A stretch of 64,000 bases of DNA from Berberis thunbergii (GCA_003290165.1 QNQO01000226.1:372001-436000); one strand, 5' to 3'; counted from the stretch's first letter, positions 1 through 43,050 are shown. Numbers and translations: made by a program. The notes: generated by a model not told the origin, from the letters alone.

Positions 1-24
1 GAGTTTGAGAGGCAAAAGCAACAA

Positions 25-1080
25 CTTTTTTTTTGGTTAAAACATACCTGCTATTAATATTAAATGCGATTATAAAAAAGGTGGTCCAGCCTTAGTCGCT
101 AAGTCGTGTGCTTCGCGATTGAGGTCCCTAGGAACAAAATCAAAGTGGATAGAAAGCAATGTCTTAATATTACATATAATGGGTTGTCACATCCATCGAA
201 GGTCAGGCGGACTATCCTCTGAGTTGGGCTGAAGGATGAAGTGAAGAGCACCTGAGTCCCCGAGCAAAAAACCAGTCTTCCAGTGTCTTGCTTGAATTAG
301 AAGAAGAATTGCTTCGGCAACAAGACATTTTGCCATTGTGCTATCATAAACCCTTCGAGCTATTCAAACACAAACTTTGCCCTAAGCTTCGACCATAGAA
401 ACTCCTAAAGCAGCCAATTGAGAAGAAGCATATAAACTAGCATCATAAGTAATTATAATCATATTATGATCAAATACTGGTGGGAAAGGGTGAGGGTTCC
501 TGCAAAGAGAGTTGAGTCTGTGATGTTTAATGGCTTGAAGTTAAAGTTGAATAATGAGAATTCTAGAGGATTGACTTTTTGATGGGGATTCCTGGATAGC
601 TCTATGGGATTGGTTTTGGGATCGAGAAGCATTGACCGCATTGTCAAGGATGTGATGAAGGGAGACTGCATTTGAAGTTCCTTTTTCTATGTGGGGAGTA
701 AAAAATCATTGTTTTTGCCAATCTGCCCAAATATGTCGGACAATGTGAAGAAATTGTTGCGTAGAAAATTTAGATCTTTGAAAAATAATACTATTGCGTA
801 AATGCCAAATAGTATAAATGACCACAACGAATTGGGACAAAATTTCCTCCTTAAGAGTGGTGTGAGCTAAAGAGTGTCCCACATAAAGGTGAAGAAAATG
901 GGGGATGAACCTTTAGTGACTGTGGCCCATAGCCAATTGATTGAAAGAGGGGACATGAGCCAGAGACGTCTTATGATTAGACAGAGAAAAAAGAAATGAG
1001 TGACTTCTTCTGTGCGTTTCTAACAAAAAGATCTTGCAAACAACTCATTGGCAACTTGAAATATATGGAGATCCTTAAAT
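25..1080 (-). mobile_element. LINE (L1-type) 3' fragment: zinc-finger-RVT region and RNase H domain
   Basis: Read on the minus strand, this stretch gives the C-terminal part of a plant L1-type ORF2. A degraded zf-RVT region (about 1080-700) is followed by an RNase H-like domain with the segments IIITYDASLYASSQ (about 460-420), GDSGALHF (about 270) and HFDFVPRDLNREAHDLATKAG-like text near 150-90. The frame carries several stops, so it is dead. A T-run near 28-36 on the plus strand is a likely poly(A) tail and marks the 3' end. Other LINE pieces in the window (23420-31240 and 60669-63105) carry the same domain order. The 5' part is missing. The assignment rests on domain order and recognisable RNase H motifs. 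Confidence 0.7.
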
Positions 1081-1330
1081 TCAAGGTTTTTATCCTTTGC
1101 GCTCATGTTTCCTTTTTCTTTTCTTTTTTCTTGTGTTACAAATTTGTAGCATCTCAAATATTGTTGTTTGCATGTTGATATTTCATATTCTAGCCATCTA
1201 TATGAGTTATTGACAATACCACTCTATTATGGAATGACAACCCCGGATTTAGTCATCTTAATCTCCAAAGCTACGTGCAGCTATGCAACTCAACTCTATC
1301 TCTCTCCTATCTTGATCTTCTTCTTTTGAT

Positions 1331-1842
1331 GATTGATACGTCCAAATCTGTTCTCGAGATCTGACCTGCAAATAAGGTCAGATTGCCAAATACCACCTAT
1401 TTAGTGGGTGAAGGCACTCTGATGCTTAAATCAGTTAACTGTAGCAGATAATGAATTTGGACAGAGTCAAGTTGTATTGTGTTGGCATACCTTATTCTTG
1501 AAGCTTTCATTTACCTTTTTATAATGAAAGTAATTAACTCGGTGCGTCACTTAAGCATGTAAGGGACTGTTTCTTACAACGGTCTCCTCTTTCATTGAGA
1601 TGCATCTTTGGGGGAGTGATTCTTGTCATGACTTGTCTCCTTCGTATAACTCTCTTATCTAAGGGAAGAGGTTTGTTGGGCCTCAAGTTTGGGTATTTAA
1701 TTTTAGTCATGGTCTAAATGCCTCTTTGGGTGTTAGTGACTAGACTTGTTAACCATATTTAGTGTGAGGTGCATGTTCCTCGCGATGGATGATTTCCACC
1801 ATGTGTACGGCTGTGATCGAATGGCTATTTGATGTATCATCA
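1331..1842 (-). repeat. Left LTR of Tat-lineage retrotransposon (minus orientation, 3' LTR)
   Basis: On the minus strand this LTR begins TGATGATACATCAAAT at 1842, directly after a purine-rich tract (actaactagggggagtagc, 1843 upward) that fits a polypurine tract. It ends near 1331. A second copy lies in opposite orientation at 9968-10448 with the same start and the same upstream tract. Because the tract lies on the internal side, this is a 3' LTR of an element extending to the right. The outer end is less certain than the inner one, and no target duplication was found. Confidence 0.6.
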
Positions 1843-2064
1843 GCTACTCCCCCTAGTTAGTGGGCTCGCTTGCTTGGCCATTAACTATTCTGTGATTGGG
1901 TTTCTTGGTTCATCATTGTTTTTCTGCATAGTTGTCTACTCAGTAGCTGCGATTTAGTTTCTTCACGACTTAATCAATCAGTTCGTTTTGGAGTGATTTA
2001 GGGTTTCGTGCAACCATCATTTCCTACACGATTTCCCAGTGGTTTTCTTTTTGTTGCCCAACCC

Positions 2065-2071
2065 TATAAAA
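2065..2071 (+). promoter_or_regulatory. Candidate TATA box for the antisense accessory ORF
   Basis: TATAAAA sits inside cccaaccctataaaagagc between the LTR and the plus-strand accessory ORF. The inverted copy on the right (minus strand, about 9733-9723) keeps it as CATATAAAAG about 90-100 bp before that copy's ATG at 9635. Conservation between two diverged arms is the only support. No transcript evidence is available. Confidence 0.35.
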
Positions 2072-2333
2072 GAGCATCGAAGAGTTGTGTTATTCCGTCC
2101 GAGTTGGATCTTGTGCTGGCAAGAGAAGGTGACACAACCTTGCTCGTCCGAGGTCTGATTACATTGCTCTTTACTATGGAATATTCAAGGATGGTCTCCA
2201 TTTCCCAGTTTCGGAGACCTTCTAGGTTTATTTTGATCTGATCAGTATTGCTTCTATTCATATGGGTCCCAACGGCTAGAGGGTTATAGTTGAAACTACG
2301 GTGAGAGCTCTGCAGGCTGGTATTTGTTTAAAC

Positions 2334-2979
2334 TAGGGGTGGGCATCCAATACCGAGATCCTGATCCCGTCTCGTCTCGTCCTGATTTTTTCGAGTCTTA
2401 TTGGGATTGATCAATCCCATCCTGATCCCGTCCTGATCTAGAGTGGGACGGGATCAAGATGAAGATTTTCAATCCCACCCATCCCATCCCGTCCCGTCCC
2501 GCCCCAAATTGATTTTTAAAATATTTCTTATTAATAATTTTAATATTATTCATGAAAATAATAACACATAGATTTTATTCTAGTATGAACTATTTTCTAT
2601 TGTTGTCTTATTCATGCAAATAATAACACATGTATTCTATTCTAGATAAAACACAAGTTATGTACCAAATAATATTCATTCACAAAATGCTCAATTTACT
2701 AAATATTTCTTATAAAAGTTCACATGCTACAAATGCATTGCAAAACATATTCATATAAACAATCATATGTATCTATCCTTTCATATAAGTACTAGTAAAT
2801 TTAATACAATTATTATATTTGAAAACAATATAACATCAATGTGAAATAAATAAAATGTATTATTTCCTACTGATTCTGTCCCGAACCCGTTTGGGATGGG
2901 ACGAGGTCGGGATGAGGTCTATCCCGTCCCGATCCAGAATGAACGGGATGAGGTCCACCCCGTCTCGTGCCCACCCCTA
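2334..2979. mobile_element. hAT-type miniature element, copy 1
   Basis: Terminal inverted repeats taggggtgggca at 2334 and tgcccaccccta ending at 2979 are flanked by the exact 8-bp duplication gtttaaac (2326-2333 and 2980-2987). Eight-base duplications and this terminus are typical of hAT elements. Near each end are runs of gggatgggacgggat-like text on opposite strands, while the middle is AT-rich. There is no transposase. The right arm of the surrounding inverted repeat carries the uninterrupted site with one gtttaaac at 9287-9294, which confirms both borders. Confidence 0.88.
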
Positions 2980-5196
2980 GTTTAAACGAAAAGGCTTTGC
3001 ATTTTGTGGTGACATTGAAGGTTAACATCACCTTCTTGTTTGGTGAAGCCGAATGAGGATTTCAGGTTATGGTCGAGGACCTTAGTTTTATGATTCCATG
3101 AAGTATGGATATTTCATGCTTGACAATATGCCCATTTTGAAGTCATTCATGGATCCCAAGAAGTTGACTGATTTGCAGTTGACTGTTGTGGAGAACTCAA
3201 TTAGGGATCAATTTCTCGCCCTACCCTTGGCACCTCTAGAAAATTTTCTTGAGTTGGAGGCCATTGACCGGAATGGCATGTATAGTTTTAACGCTCGAGA
3301 ATGATCGATGGTTCTTTACGAGCATGAGTCCAATGTTACTGTTGCTCGCCTCGCTTATCCTAATTACTCTAGTAATGCAAATAGGAGGACTTCTCGAGCT
3401 AGTATTAGTGTTGCTAGTGTTGATGGGAAAGTGAACTTTGCCGAGAAAGTTATGGATCTCGATGCTTTTGTTGGCGTTGGTGGTGTTGGTTCTTTTGTGA
3501 TGAAGAGGAAAACTCCAAGGCCCATTAGTCCTTCCAAAAAGGAAGGTCGTGGGTGAGTTGGTCAATTCTGGTCGATTTCTAAAATGGAAGAGGCTTGTTG
3601 GGTTAGGTTCCGCTCCGATAACTATTCAGACTGCTCGTCCTTTTACCGCTTCTAAGAAGGGTAATGAAAACGATGATCGCCTTGTTGCTCAAGAAGATGA
3701 AAAAATGTAGCTGACAAGTGATAGGAGCAAAGTGAAAGTTTTTCATCCTCATGCTCTGTTGGGTGAGTATGAAAAGGATCTCCTTGCTACTACTGGTGTG
3801 GCCGACCTCAGCAAGGTTTCGGATGAGGAAGTGCGTGTCATTTCAGATAAAATGACACAGATCACAATGGAATAGTCTCGTAATCTGAATGCGGAGTTAC
3901 TTTGGATGACTTTGATTACGATCATGCTTTTGATGAGGTTGATGTTGATCGTGCTCAAAGCTCAAAGTCCCTCATCCTTCTTCTATTGATCTTACATTGA
4001 AGGAATTATTTACTTTTCCTTCTTTTCATGCGAAGTCCTTTCCTGTTGTTCCGGACAAGAAAGGAAAAGGTGTTCTATTTGTCATCACCCATGCTCTGAT
4101 TGTCAAACATGTGACCAAGGGTGGAGCTTCTATCATTCCTGACCCTTCTGTGCTTTATCTGCAAATTAGTTGGAAGAAACGTGTTCCTGGAAAAATCCGT
4201 ACCAATATGGATGGTGGGTTCAACTAGTATTTGGAAGTTGACATGCAGGAGAGTGCACGTAATCACATCAACTCGTGGCATAAGTGGTTGATGGATAAAA
4301 TTCCGATGCTGGTGCGTCCTGCTTGAGATCACATTAACAAAGATGTAAAGAATATCATTGAGGTAAATAGTTCACCTTTTTTTTAATTTTTTTTCTTTGT
4401 TCTGAGCAGGGGACGTCCCATCTTACCTATGTTGTGATGATGGGTTCCAAATATCAGGTTGTTTGTTCGTGATTGCGTGGTCGCCCTGGAGAAAAAGCAC
4501 GCAGAGCAGCTGTTGCATCTTTATGATGTTTTGGTTCAGATTGATAAGCTGAAGGAGATGTGTGATGACCAGGAGAAGGTGCTTGACACTTCTTGGACTT
4601 CTTTGAAGAAAGTGGAGGTTGTCAAGGATCTGTATGCTGCTGAAATTTTTGTTGCGGAAGAGGCGATAAATCTCCTGCGTGAATGCTACTAAGAGTGAGT
4701 TGTCCACGGAGAAGGCAACTCTTGATCAAACATTAAGTGTTGTTGATTCGCAGTCTTTTCATCGTAAGATGGTTGAGGAGCAAATGGAACAACTTACTGC
4801 GAAGCTTGTTTTTGTTAAATAACAACTCGTTGAGGAGAGAAAAGGTAAGGAACAAGTTTTAGAGAAGATTTCTAGAGGTGAAAAAGAACTTGTTCAGACC
4901 AAGCAAGAATTCTTTGCATTTGCTGAAAAGGTCAAATCTACTGCAGATGCAGTAGAGTGGAGTAAGATTGATGTTGGCATGATTGAAATTATTGACTATA
5001 TCAAATCAGAGGAGGGCCTTGACATGTCTAAGTATTGTGCTATACGGACAACGTCTTTGAGGATGTTTCCACTATGTCCGAGAGTGACGAAGATGCCGCT
5101 CCAATTCCTCCAAGCAATCATGTTGATGAAGGCAAAGTTTCTTCTCCTTCTTCTTCTTCTAATCCTTTCAATGATGATAAGGCTTTGTCTTCTCCA

Positions 5197-5415
5197 GCTG
5201 ATCCTGCTACCGAAGACAAAAATCCATTTTCTCTAGTTGATCCTACTAACGATGATAATGTTTCACCTCCTCCAGCTGATCCTGTTACCGAAGACAAGAC
5301 TCCATCTTCTCCAATTGATCCTACTAATGGTGACAAGGCTTCGTCTTCTCCTCCGGCTAATCTTGCCGCCGAAGACAAAACTCCATCTCCTCCAGTTGAT
5401 CCTGCCAGTGTTGAA
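5197..5415 (+). repeat. Coding tandem repeat, about 13-residue half units rich in D, P, S
   Basis: The tail of the accessory ORF repeats a degenerate unit alternating ADPxTEDKxPSS with VDPTNxDxxSPP. About five to six half units of roughly 39-42 nt are visible in one open frame. The array stays in frame although the rest of the ORF is broken. Confidence 0.7.
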
Positions 5416-5769
5416 ATAGTTGTTTCCTCTCCGACTTTATCCGGATGTAATCGATTAGATTATCAGTGAATATTCTTCCTTTTATATTTGTATTTTTTTG
5501 TTGCTATGTCTTCCTTACTCGTAATAGGAGTTGTCCGATTTGTAGGTCTGTTCTGATAGATATTCTAGTCCTAACTTTATATTTTTGACTTAGTATATAT
5601 AAAGTGCATGGCCTGGCTCTTATGTTTAGGCTTCATAGATGTTCTTGTCTAACTTGGTAGTTTAGACTTATAGAATTTTATGAAGGTAGACTTGATAGTC
5701 ATGCCTGCCAAAACTCCTGTCATTTTTCGACTCGGTTCTCGAACTGTAGAAGAAGGATATCTAGATTGG

Positions 5770-6260
5770 TTGAATATACTTCGTTGTTTGACTTAGTGAT
5801 CAGGCAAGAATACTTTTAACTTAACCATTTAGTCTGACTTTATAGTCCTAACTATGTCGTTGTTTGGTGACCGGACAAAAAGATTTATTATAATTGCCTA
5901 ATTTGACTCAAATGCTCTTACTAATTTAAAACACTTTGTTGTCCGACATGGTAATCAGACTAAAAAATTTATAAATATCTTTGTAGTCAGACTTCGATGC
6001 CTTGAGTATCTTTATACATTGCGTTGTTCAATATGGTGACCAGACTAGAAGATTTATAAACATTTTTCTAATCTGACTTGGATGTCTTGACGTTCAAGAC
6101 ACTTCGTTCTCCGACATGGTGATGGACTAGAAGATTTACAAATATCTTTGTAGTCTGACTTGGATGTCCTGACTATTTTTGGACACTTCGTTGTACAATA
6201 TGGTGATCGAATTAGAAGATTTATAAACGTTTTTCTAGTCTGATTTGGATGACCTGACTA
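5770..6260. repeat. Tandem repeat, about 82-bp period, in the Tat element
   Basis: About six degenerate units recur at roughly 5779, 5857, 5935, 6021, 6103 and 6186. Each contains cgttgt-like text, then tggtgaccagactagaag, then tttataaa and a tagtctgacttggatg segment. They lie between the accessory ORF and the integrase region, a place where Tat elements often carry tandem arrays. There is no coding sense. Confidence 0.7.
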
Positions 6261-9015
6261 GTTAAGATTACTAGAGTAAGATACTGGAGTTTTCAGAATG
6301 TAATAGTTTACTAATAGTACATTTTCAAGTATTCTACATTCCATGGTCTTTTTAGTTGCTCTCCACTTTGATTTTCTAACCAGCATGTTTCTGGTCAGTT
6401 GATTTTTACCACCTTGTATGGTCCTTCCCAATTTGGTTTCAACTTTCCCGCACCTGGTTATTTGGTGTTCAATTGTATATTTCTGAGTACCAATCACCTA
6501 TTTTGAATGTATGGGGGTTTGACTTTTTATTTTAGTAGTTGGCCATTATTTGTTTGTAGGTCGTGGCTTTGATTGAAGCTCTATCTCATATCTCTTCAAG
6601 AAGATCTAGTCCGACATGCAGTGTTTCATTGTTATCCTCTATTCATAATTTTTTTGTTCTGAAGGTTGGCATGCCAATCTCGACTAGAACCATTGCCTTG
6701 GACCCATAGGTTAGGGCGAACGATGTTTCTCCGGTCGAAGTTTTTAGTTGGCCTATAGGCACAGAGAATGTCTGGCAATTCAGACACCCATAATTAGGGG
6801 TGGGCACAGGACTGGACAAACCTCATCCCTATCCCACCCCGTTCGTTCGGGATCGGGACGGGACAGGATGAGATATACCTCATCCCATCCCAAACGGGAT
6901 GAGCGAGTATTAAACAGACTTCTAATAAAGAATACAAAAGAATTTCATCACATATTGCTCACACACCAATAATGTCAAATTTATGTACATGTAGTTATCA
7001 TTGTAATAATATTAAATGTCATGTAAAATTCATGGTCCATTGAACTTACATATATTTTTTTTATATGTTAAGCATCCTTTGTGTGATACACTAACCAATA
7101 GTTGTACATATAACTCATAGTGCAAAACTAAAACAAATCATCATTTGGCTTTAATGTCTTAAAAAATATTGTCCTATAACCAATCTAAAATGTGAAAAAT
7201 TATAAATTTTCTTGGGTTCTATTTGACCTAAAATATCCAAACTTAAGTGTTTATCTAAACAAAGAGTACCAAATCAAACAAGTTATTAGTAGATGTTTTT
7301 ATTTAATTTAAACACGTCCTAAACTTTCCTTTAGAAGAGTATTTTGATTAAAATTAATAATAATAAATATTAAATAAATAAGTACGGGATGGGATGGGAC
7401 AGGATGGGCGGGATTGAAAATCTCCATCTCGATCCCATCCCACTCTAGATCGGGATGGGATAGGATTGGGATGAGATTGATCAATCCCAAAAAACCGGGA
7501 TGGGACGGGATGGGATCGGGATTGTGAGATGGGATGCCCACCCCTACCCATTATCCTTTCATTACTTCAATTTTTTTCTTGATGGTCTCCAGGATCGTTC
7601 GGTTGGTTACATCTGCTTGTTCGTGAGCTTGCAGATGAGCATGTGCTGAAAAGTGGTGTCTGATGCTCAGGTTTTTGCATAACCTTTTGACATTTTTTCC
7701 TTCGAATTGAGTCCCATTGTCGATGACAATTGTTCTGGGTATTCCGAATCTGCATATGATTTCCTTCCATAAAAAGTGTTCGATCTAGGCTTCTCCTATT
7801 TTTGACAGTGGTTCTACTTTTATCCACTTGGTAAAGTAGTCGATTGCTACAAGGATAAACTTTTTTCTATCGGAGATTGGGAACTGACCTACAATATCCA
7901 TTTCCCATTGTGCAAATGGCTACAAACTACTCACTGGGATCATATTTTTCCCTGGTATGTGCATGTATGGAGTTAATTGCTTGCATTTGTCACATAGCCG
8001 AACGAGTTCATTTGCATCCTTTTGCATTGTTGGCCAATAGTAACCTAATGTTAGAGCTTTGTGAGCCAATGTTCTGTCTCCTAGGTGATTCTCGCATATG
8101 CCAAATTGGATTTCTCGGAGAACATAGTCGGCGTTACTAGGTGAAAGACACCTTAGGAGTGGACTCATGGCCGATTTCCTGTACAACTTTTCATTTATCA
8201 GTGTGTACTGTGTACCATGCTGTTTTGTTCTGCAGCTTGTGTGCCTCCATTTTGTTAGTTGGTAGAGTTCTGTTTTGTATATATGTCAGAATTGGAGTTA
8301 ACCAAGTGTTCTCCGGATATGTTGTTCATACCTCATGTCCTATACCGTGATGAGAGGATTGTCGACCTCTGTTGTACGTGATGCTTCTTTTGCTAGGCTA
8401 TCTGTTGTACGTGATGTTTCTTTTGCTAGGCTATATGCTCTGTATTTATCCTCTCGTGCACATCTTAGAACGGTGATTTGATTGAAGGTTTCAATCATGT
8501 CATTTGCTTTTTGATGGTATGCTTTCATTCGTGAGTCATTTACTTGTAATTCGTCATTCAATTGATTGACCGCTAATGTGGAGTCAGTGAAAACACATAC
8601 TTCTTTTATTTCGAGATTTTTAGTCAGTTGTAGTTCGACTATCAATGCTTCATACTCAACTTCGTTGTTGGATGCATTGAAATTGAAATTGAATTTGATG
8701 GCCTGTTTCCAAAGTCACCCCTTCTAAGTTGTGCAAAATTATTTCAGCTTCGCTCCCATTCTCATTGAATGCTCTGTCACAATGCAGGATCCACTATTGA
8801 GTGCTAGATTATTCAGCTATTTCTTGCTCCTCATCATTGTCCGACTGATGTTTGATATTGTCTGTGAATTCCGCAATGAAGTTCACCAGTGCTTGAGCTT
8901 TTATTGTGGTCTTAGGAGCATAGCGGTGTCAAATTGGTTGAGCTCTATTGCCCACTTCACCATTATGCCGAATAATTCCGGTTTGTGTAGTACTATCCGA
9001 AGTAGGTGTTTGGTG
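6260..9015 (-). pseudogene. Tat-lineage pol remnant: RNase H and integrase
   Basis: Read on the minus strand, the order is RNase H then integrase. The RNase H part (about 9010-8340) includes VFTDSTLAVNQLNDELQV near 8590. The integrase zinc-binding segment (8186-7920) includes LAHKALTLGYYWPTM and LCDKCKQL. The catalytic core (about 7930-7560) is broken by frameshifts but shows FTKW and the invariant-Asp segment IVIDNGTQF near 7720. The C-terminal core continues past a hAT insertion at 6795-7546 (RPTK and YGSKAMVLVEIG-like text at 6740-6670). Reverse transcriptase, protease and gag are absent. At 9015 the sequence switches abruptly to the inverted right-hand copy of the accessory ORF, so this is a rearrangement junction. 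Assignment to Tat is from integrase and RNase H text and the LTR/accessory-ORF layout. Confidence 0.7.
6795..7546. mobile_element. hAT-type miniature element, copy 2
   Basis: It has the same ends as the element at 2334-2979: taggggtgggca at 6795 and tgcccaccccta ending at 7546. The flanking 8-bp duplications are cccataat (6787-6794) and cccattat (7547-7554), one mismatch. It is non-coding, with GC-rich gggatgggat ends and an AT-rich centre. It interrupts the integrase region of the Tat pol remnant. Confidence 0.85.
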
Positions 9016-9635
9016 TAGAGGTGCCAAGGGCAGGTCGAGAAATCGATCCCTAATTGACTTATCCGCGTTAGTCAACTGCAAATCAGTCAACTTCTTGGGA
9101 TCCCTGAATTCATAAAATGGGTCTGTTGTCAAACATGAAATATTCAGACTTCATGGAAGCATAAAACCAGGTCATCGACCGTAATCTGAAATTATCTTTT
9201 GACTTCCCAAAACAAGAAGGTGAAAGAAGAAAGCAAACATCATTTGTGTTAGCCTTCAACGTCACCACAAAATGCAAAGTCTTTTCGTTTAAACAAATAC
9301 CGGCCTGCAGAGGTCTCACCATAGTTCCAACCATAACGTTCCAGCCACTGGGACCCATTTGAGCATGAAGAATACCGATCCGATCTAAATAAGCCTAGAA
9401 GATATTCAAAACTAGAAAACGGAAACCAACCCTGACATTCCAGAGTTAAAAACAATGTAATTAGACTCGAACGAGCATGACTGTCACATTCTTTTGGCAG
9501 CACAAGATCCAACTCGGATGGAATAGAAAACGTCCGATGAATATAATTGAAAGTACCATGTGTTGCTTGCTTAGGCCTAAAAAAGGCCTCACAGCAGGCC
9601 AGGCAATCGTTACTCAAAGGTCTATTGGGAGCCAT
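9016..9635 (-). pseudogene. Accessory ORF of Tat element, right-hand inverted copy (5' part)
   Basis: This copy keeps the start that the left copy lost: ATG at 9635 opening MAPNRPLSNDCLACCEAFF, then SELDLVLPKECD, LFRSDRYSSCSNGSQWLERY and KRKDFAFCGDVEG. The first 128 codons or so are open before frameshifts set in. DPKKLTDLQL at about 9090 matches the left copy at about 3140. The copy stops at about 9016, where RNase H text of the neighbouring pol begins, so the C-terminal part is missing. No function is recognised. The region between the LTR and the ATG carries a TATA-like CATATAAAAG (9733-9723). Confidence 0.5.
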
Positions 9636-9967
9636 AGCAAAGAGTTTGACAATCCAGAAAGCAAGGAAAAAAACTCTGAAAATGAAGATAGCATAAAGAG
9701 GATAACACAACGCTTTGATGCACTTTTATATGGTTGGGCAATGAAAAGACAACCAATGGAAAATCGTGTAGGAAATGATGGTTGCACGAAACCTTAAATC
9801 ACACCAAAACGAACTAATTGATGGCGTGAAGAAACTGAATTGCGGCTACTGAGTAGACAACTCTTGGCGGCATTTAATGCTATGTAGAAAAACAATGATG
9901 AATCAATAACCCAACCATTGAATATTTAGTAGCCATGCAAGCGAGCCCACTAACTAGGGGGTGTAGC

Positions 9968-10448
9968 TGATGATACATCAAATAATCCTTCGATCATAGC
10001 CATACACGTAGTAGAAATCATCCATCACGAGGAATAAACACCTCACACTAAATATGGATAACACGTCTAGTCACTAAAACCCAAAGAGACATTTAGTAAT
10101 GGACTATGACTTAAGTTAAAGGCCCAAACCTGAGGCCCAACAGACTTCTTCTTTTAGAAAATAGCAAAGTTATGAAGGAGACAAGTCATGGCAGTAATTA
10201 CTTCCCCAAGAACGCATCTCGATGGAGGAAATATCGTTGTAAGAAACTGTCCCCCTCATTACCCCCTACATACTTAAGTCAACACACCAAGTTAATTACT
10301 CTCATTATAAAAGGCAAAGGAAAGATTCACAAAAAGGGTATGCAAACACAACACAACTAAACTCTGTTCAAATTCATTCTCTCCTACAGTTAACTGACTT
10401 AAGCATTAGAGTGGCTTTGACCACCAAATAGGTGGTATTTGGCAATCT
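9968..10448 (+). repeat. Right LTR of Tat-lineage element (plus orientation, truncated)
   Basis: It begins TGATGATACATCAAAT at 9968 after the tract actaactagggggtgtagc. Similarity to the left LTR (1842-1331 in reverse) continues to ggtatttggcaatct at 10448 and then stops about 50 bp before the expected LTR end. It is therefore truncated, or merges with unrelated sequence upstream of the cyclase gene. Confidence 0.6.
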
Positions 10449-11061
10449 AACAGTACTTGACAATCTAACATTATTTTTCAATGTCATTTAAGTTTCTTGT
10501 ACAAACACTGAAGGGAAGAATGTAGATCTTAATTTATCCAAATATAGATAAGCTTTGTAGTAGTTCTTGTACATATAAGTAATTGAGTTTGACACAGACC
10601 CTTGAAATGGAAAAACTATCAGGACTTGAGCCCAACCCAACTACAACAAGATTTTCAAACTTGTGCCTCAGGCTCAACTTTTCGGATGGTAAATCAAATA
10701 GTTGATTTGCCTTACCTTACAAGAGCAACAGAAATTTTAGGCAGCTTGGGTATTGTTGCATGGTTTGCTGTTTGGGAAGTGAATTTTACATTTTTGCTCC
10801 CCCCCTCAGGTAGCAAACATGCAGCAATACTCTGGCTGCCTAGAATTGCTCCCTTACAAATCCCACTTCATCCCATGATTGAACACTCCCAAAAGGTAGA
10901 TTCGCCATCTCACAAATCAAAGCATAAACAAAGGTGAAAGCATGTAACTACAACATCTAGCGGCAGTCAGTAATAGTACAACTACACGTAAAATCCATAA
11001 ACAAAATCCTTAGTATTGGGTGGATGCTCCTATGAATTCATGTTCAGGAGATAAAAAAAAA

Positions 11062-11195
11062 TCTAGAGAGCCAGCCCCGCACAACCAGCCCAATACCATC
11101 CATTCATCATCTCCTAGAGATGCTGAAAATGACCTAATCTCTAGAACTATGGATTTGTAATGGGGTTGGTCTGGCACGGCGTGACTCTCTAGAAA
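11062..11195. repeat. Small hairpin repeat, possible MITE
   Basis: ctagagagccagccccgc at 11062 pairs imperfectly with the run ending gcgtgactctctag at about 11195, with arms of about 40 bases. The compact inverted structure suggests a tiny miniature element. No clear target duplication is seen. Confidence 0.4.
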
Positions 11196-11387
11196 AATTA
11201 GACGGAGATTTCAAAAACAATCATTGGGCCAAGTGAAAGGATTCAACCTGTATTTCGACTCCAAACCATCTCACTGTTGAAAAAATGGGAAAATTGTAAA
11301 TGCACTGGTGGCAGGCACCGTATCATTACATGAATACTATATTCTCTCCCTCGCTCGAAAACGACGACAAAACCCCCTCAAAACCCA

Positions 11388-11388
<1 letters not shown>

Positions 11389-11420
<32 letters not shown>
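11389..11420 (+). repeat. Poly(A) run, 32 bases
   Basis: An uninterrupted A-run lies about 50 bp before the cyclase start codon and is probably in the 5' UTR. Its length is likely unreliable in any consensus. Confidence 0.8.
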
Positions 11421-11422
<2 letters not shown>

Positions 11423-11468
11423 TTATCCACCCTTCACTTCACTCCACAGTTCACAATCAGCTCCAACG

Positions 11469-43050
<31,582 letters not shown>

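Larger units (their letters stand above)
2095..5469 (+). pseudogene. Broken accessory ORF of Tat-lineage element, antisense to its pol; left copy
   Basis: Plus-strand coding-like text runs from SELDLVLAREGD (about 2100) through FMDPKKLTDLQLT (about 3135) to a Ser/Pro/Asp-rich tail ending at 5469. It is split by a 646-bp hAT element at 2334-2979 and by many stops and frameshifts. A start is missing: compared with the right copy (9635-9016, minus), about 170 bp including the ATG region are absent at about 2094. The middle part (4460-4960) is rich in Glu, Lys and Leu and could be coiled coil. It lies between pol and the 3' LTR and runs opposite to pol. This matches the extra antisense ORFs known in some Tat elements such as Grande. 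I do not recognise a biochemical function. It is not a host gene: it is flanked by retroelement parts and present twice. Confidence 0.5.
10449..11468. other. Upstream region of the cyclase gene
   Basis: No coding sequence is supported here. The region holds a hairpin-forming repeat (11062-11195) and a 32-base A-run (11389-11420) just before the cyclase start codon. No clear TATA box at a convincing distance was identified. Confidence 0.5.

Noticed and set aside
5770..6260. Regular repeats considered as a CRISPR array
   Set aside because: Units are degenerate and contiguous with no unique spacers, and the host is a plant.
10602..10937. 111-codon plus-strand ORF upstream of the cyclase gene
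   Set aside because: No conserved motif, no supporting signals and low-complexity composition; probably chance.
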